Shown here piece after piece: positions 63,361 to 64,000 of a stretch of DNA of 64,000 bases. The notes under the pieces are model-generated. The model worked only from the letters and a program-made list of their open reading frames with translations, ran no database searches and was not told the DNA's origin. A program made the translations under genes and the position numbers. The stretch comes from a virus: positions 40,919 through 104,918 of IMG/VR virus record IMGVR_UViG_3300019458_000027. One strand, given 5' to 3'. Numbering within the stretch: position 1 is the first letter of the stretch; each line of letters begins with the position of its first letter.

Positions 63361-63716
63361 TCCTTTATTTCCCTTTCGAACAACCAGGCAACAATCTCAT
63401 TCTCGGTAATCTCAAATGGCTCGTCCTGGTTACGCCTGGCTATAAAAGCTTCCTTGAATTGATTGTGATACTTCCAGGCGTCCCCGTCAATCGCCTCTTT
63501 GTCGTTCTTGACCCCGTAGTAGTCAGCCAAGATTGAAAGGGCTAAGTCCGAAGGACCACTCCCCAAGTAACCATATTCGAACCCTGTAGGGGAATGGTAA
63601 ACCACGTGATGGAGAGGATAAGGGAACCTCTTGTCAAGGGTTCCATCCCTCTGTTCGTCGTCCACCGCACAGCCGACACCGCCATCATTGGCACGATATA
63701 TCTGGTAAATCTTCAT
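63357..63716 (-). CDS. DUF6166-like protein, 119 aa
   Basis: The start MKIYQIYRANDGGVGCAVDD is at 63716. The region HHVVYHSPTGFEYGYLGSGP followed by SDLALSIL matches a family seen in many phage and bacterial genomes (DUF6166). The function is not known. Confidence 0.7.
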   Translation of the reverse strand: MKIYQIYRANDGGVGCAVDDEQRDGTLDKRFPYPLHHVVYHSPTGFEYGYLGSGPSDLALSILADYYGVKNDKEAIDGDAWKYHNQFKEAFIARRNQDEPFEITENEIVAWLFEREIKE

Positions 63717-63743
63717 ACGTTCTTCCCTCCGCAATAGTCTTTA

Positions 63744-63905
63744 TTAGAGACTTGGAAAAAACTTGACCTTTACTTCCTCGATGGCTTTATTGAGCGAATC
63801 GCCCTCTATACAAGCTCTTTTCCCCATTTCAACCATCCAAAAAGCTGTGAACAGTTCAAAAGCTTCTAGCATTGGGTCGTTTCGGTGATCGTCTAGCTCA
63901 GGCAT
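63744..63905 (-). CDS. Small hypothetical protein, 53 aa
   Basis: The start MPELDDHRNDPMLEAFELFT follows a GGGGAGGGG tract. The rest is helical (AFWMVEMGKRACIEG). The frame is open to 63956 but that part is Gly/Val noise over the G-rich tract. No family is recognised. Confidence 0.55.
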   Translation of the reverse strand: MPELDDHRNDPMLEAFELFTAFWMVEMGKRACIEGDSLNKAIEEVKVKFFPSL

Positions 63906-64000
63906 ATCGTTTCCCCTCCCCCCCACCGCCCCCACCACAAAAACAAAACAAACCATTATTCACCATTTACATTTTACTGTCATCATCAATAAGATCTATA
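63906..64000 (-). other. Upstream segment with G-rich tract
   Basis: No gene is supported in the last 95 bases. On the transcribed strand it contains GTGGGGGCGGTGGGGGGGAG, a possible G-quadruplex just before the gene at 63905, and T-rich sequence further upstream. It may be a leader or part of a gene beyond the edge. Confidence 0.35.

Overview
This window is a 64 kb piece of a tailed bacteriophage genome (Caudoviricetes). Terminase subunits, phage tail genes, a full phage replication set (primase-helicase, PolA-type polymerase, RecA, SSB, RNase H, RuvC, DNA ligase, SbcCD) and phage-type sigma factors support this. Every gene I can support lies on the minus strand, so transcription runs from position 64000 towards 1. 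Genes are packed with ATGA or TAATG overlaps and start on ATG, GTG or TTG behind AGGAGG-type ribosome sites, which fits a bacterial host. The host itself cannot be named from the sequence. There are no tRNA genes, CRISPR arrays, insertion sequences or integrase genes. Portal, major capsid, tape-measure and endolysin genes were not recognised and may lie beyond the left edge.

Layout in transcription order. 64-57 kb: small early genes, a MazG-like pyrophosphatase, a T7-like DNA ligase, HTH proteins and a sigma-like factor, with two copies of a conserved promoter. 57-43 kb: the replication core, with a DnaQ-like exonuclease, polynucleotide kinase/phosphatase, RNase H, primase-helicase, a histone-fold candidate under its own strong promoter, a uracil-glycosylase/PolA fusion, SSB, dNMP kinase, RuvC, a DUF4338 (DruA-like) protein and RecA. 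43-26 kb: an M14 peptidase, a peptide deformylase with a SEC-C tail, an RNA ligase, SbcD/SbcC, PurZ, a phosphoesterase, small membrane proteins, deoxyribose-phosphate aldolase, a deoxyribosyltransferase-like protein and a secreted trypsin-like protease. 26-23 kb: an AAA ATPase followed by two Mom-like proteins and a small sigma-like factor. 22.9-22.65 kb: a strong terminator and structured leader. 22.6-13.5 kb: TerS, TerL, many small zinc-ribbon and membrane proteins, and modular structural-type proteins. 13.5-12.3 kb: two highly structured non-coding segments flanking three small genes. 12-4 kb: tail-fibre genes, including three giant proteins with nine LamG-like modules. 4-0 kb: modular linker proteins, an XhlA-like membrane protein and a HAD hydrolase.

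The main biological message is DNA modification. A PurZ-type enzyme has Ser in place of the PurA catalytic Asp. Together with a MazG-like enzyme, a dNMP kinase and an unusual PolA, it suggests that 2-aminoadenine (Z) replaces adenine. The same genome carries two Mom-like putative adenine-modifying enzymes and a DUF4338 protein, so it may have a layered purine hypermodification not seen in described Z-phages. Other notable items are a phage histone-fold candidate, a three-copy promoter/operator family, a C-terminal tail motif shared by four unrelated proteins, a MoaD/ThiS-like protein ending in GG, Cys-rich microproteins and the two structured RNA candidates.
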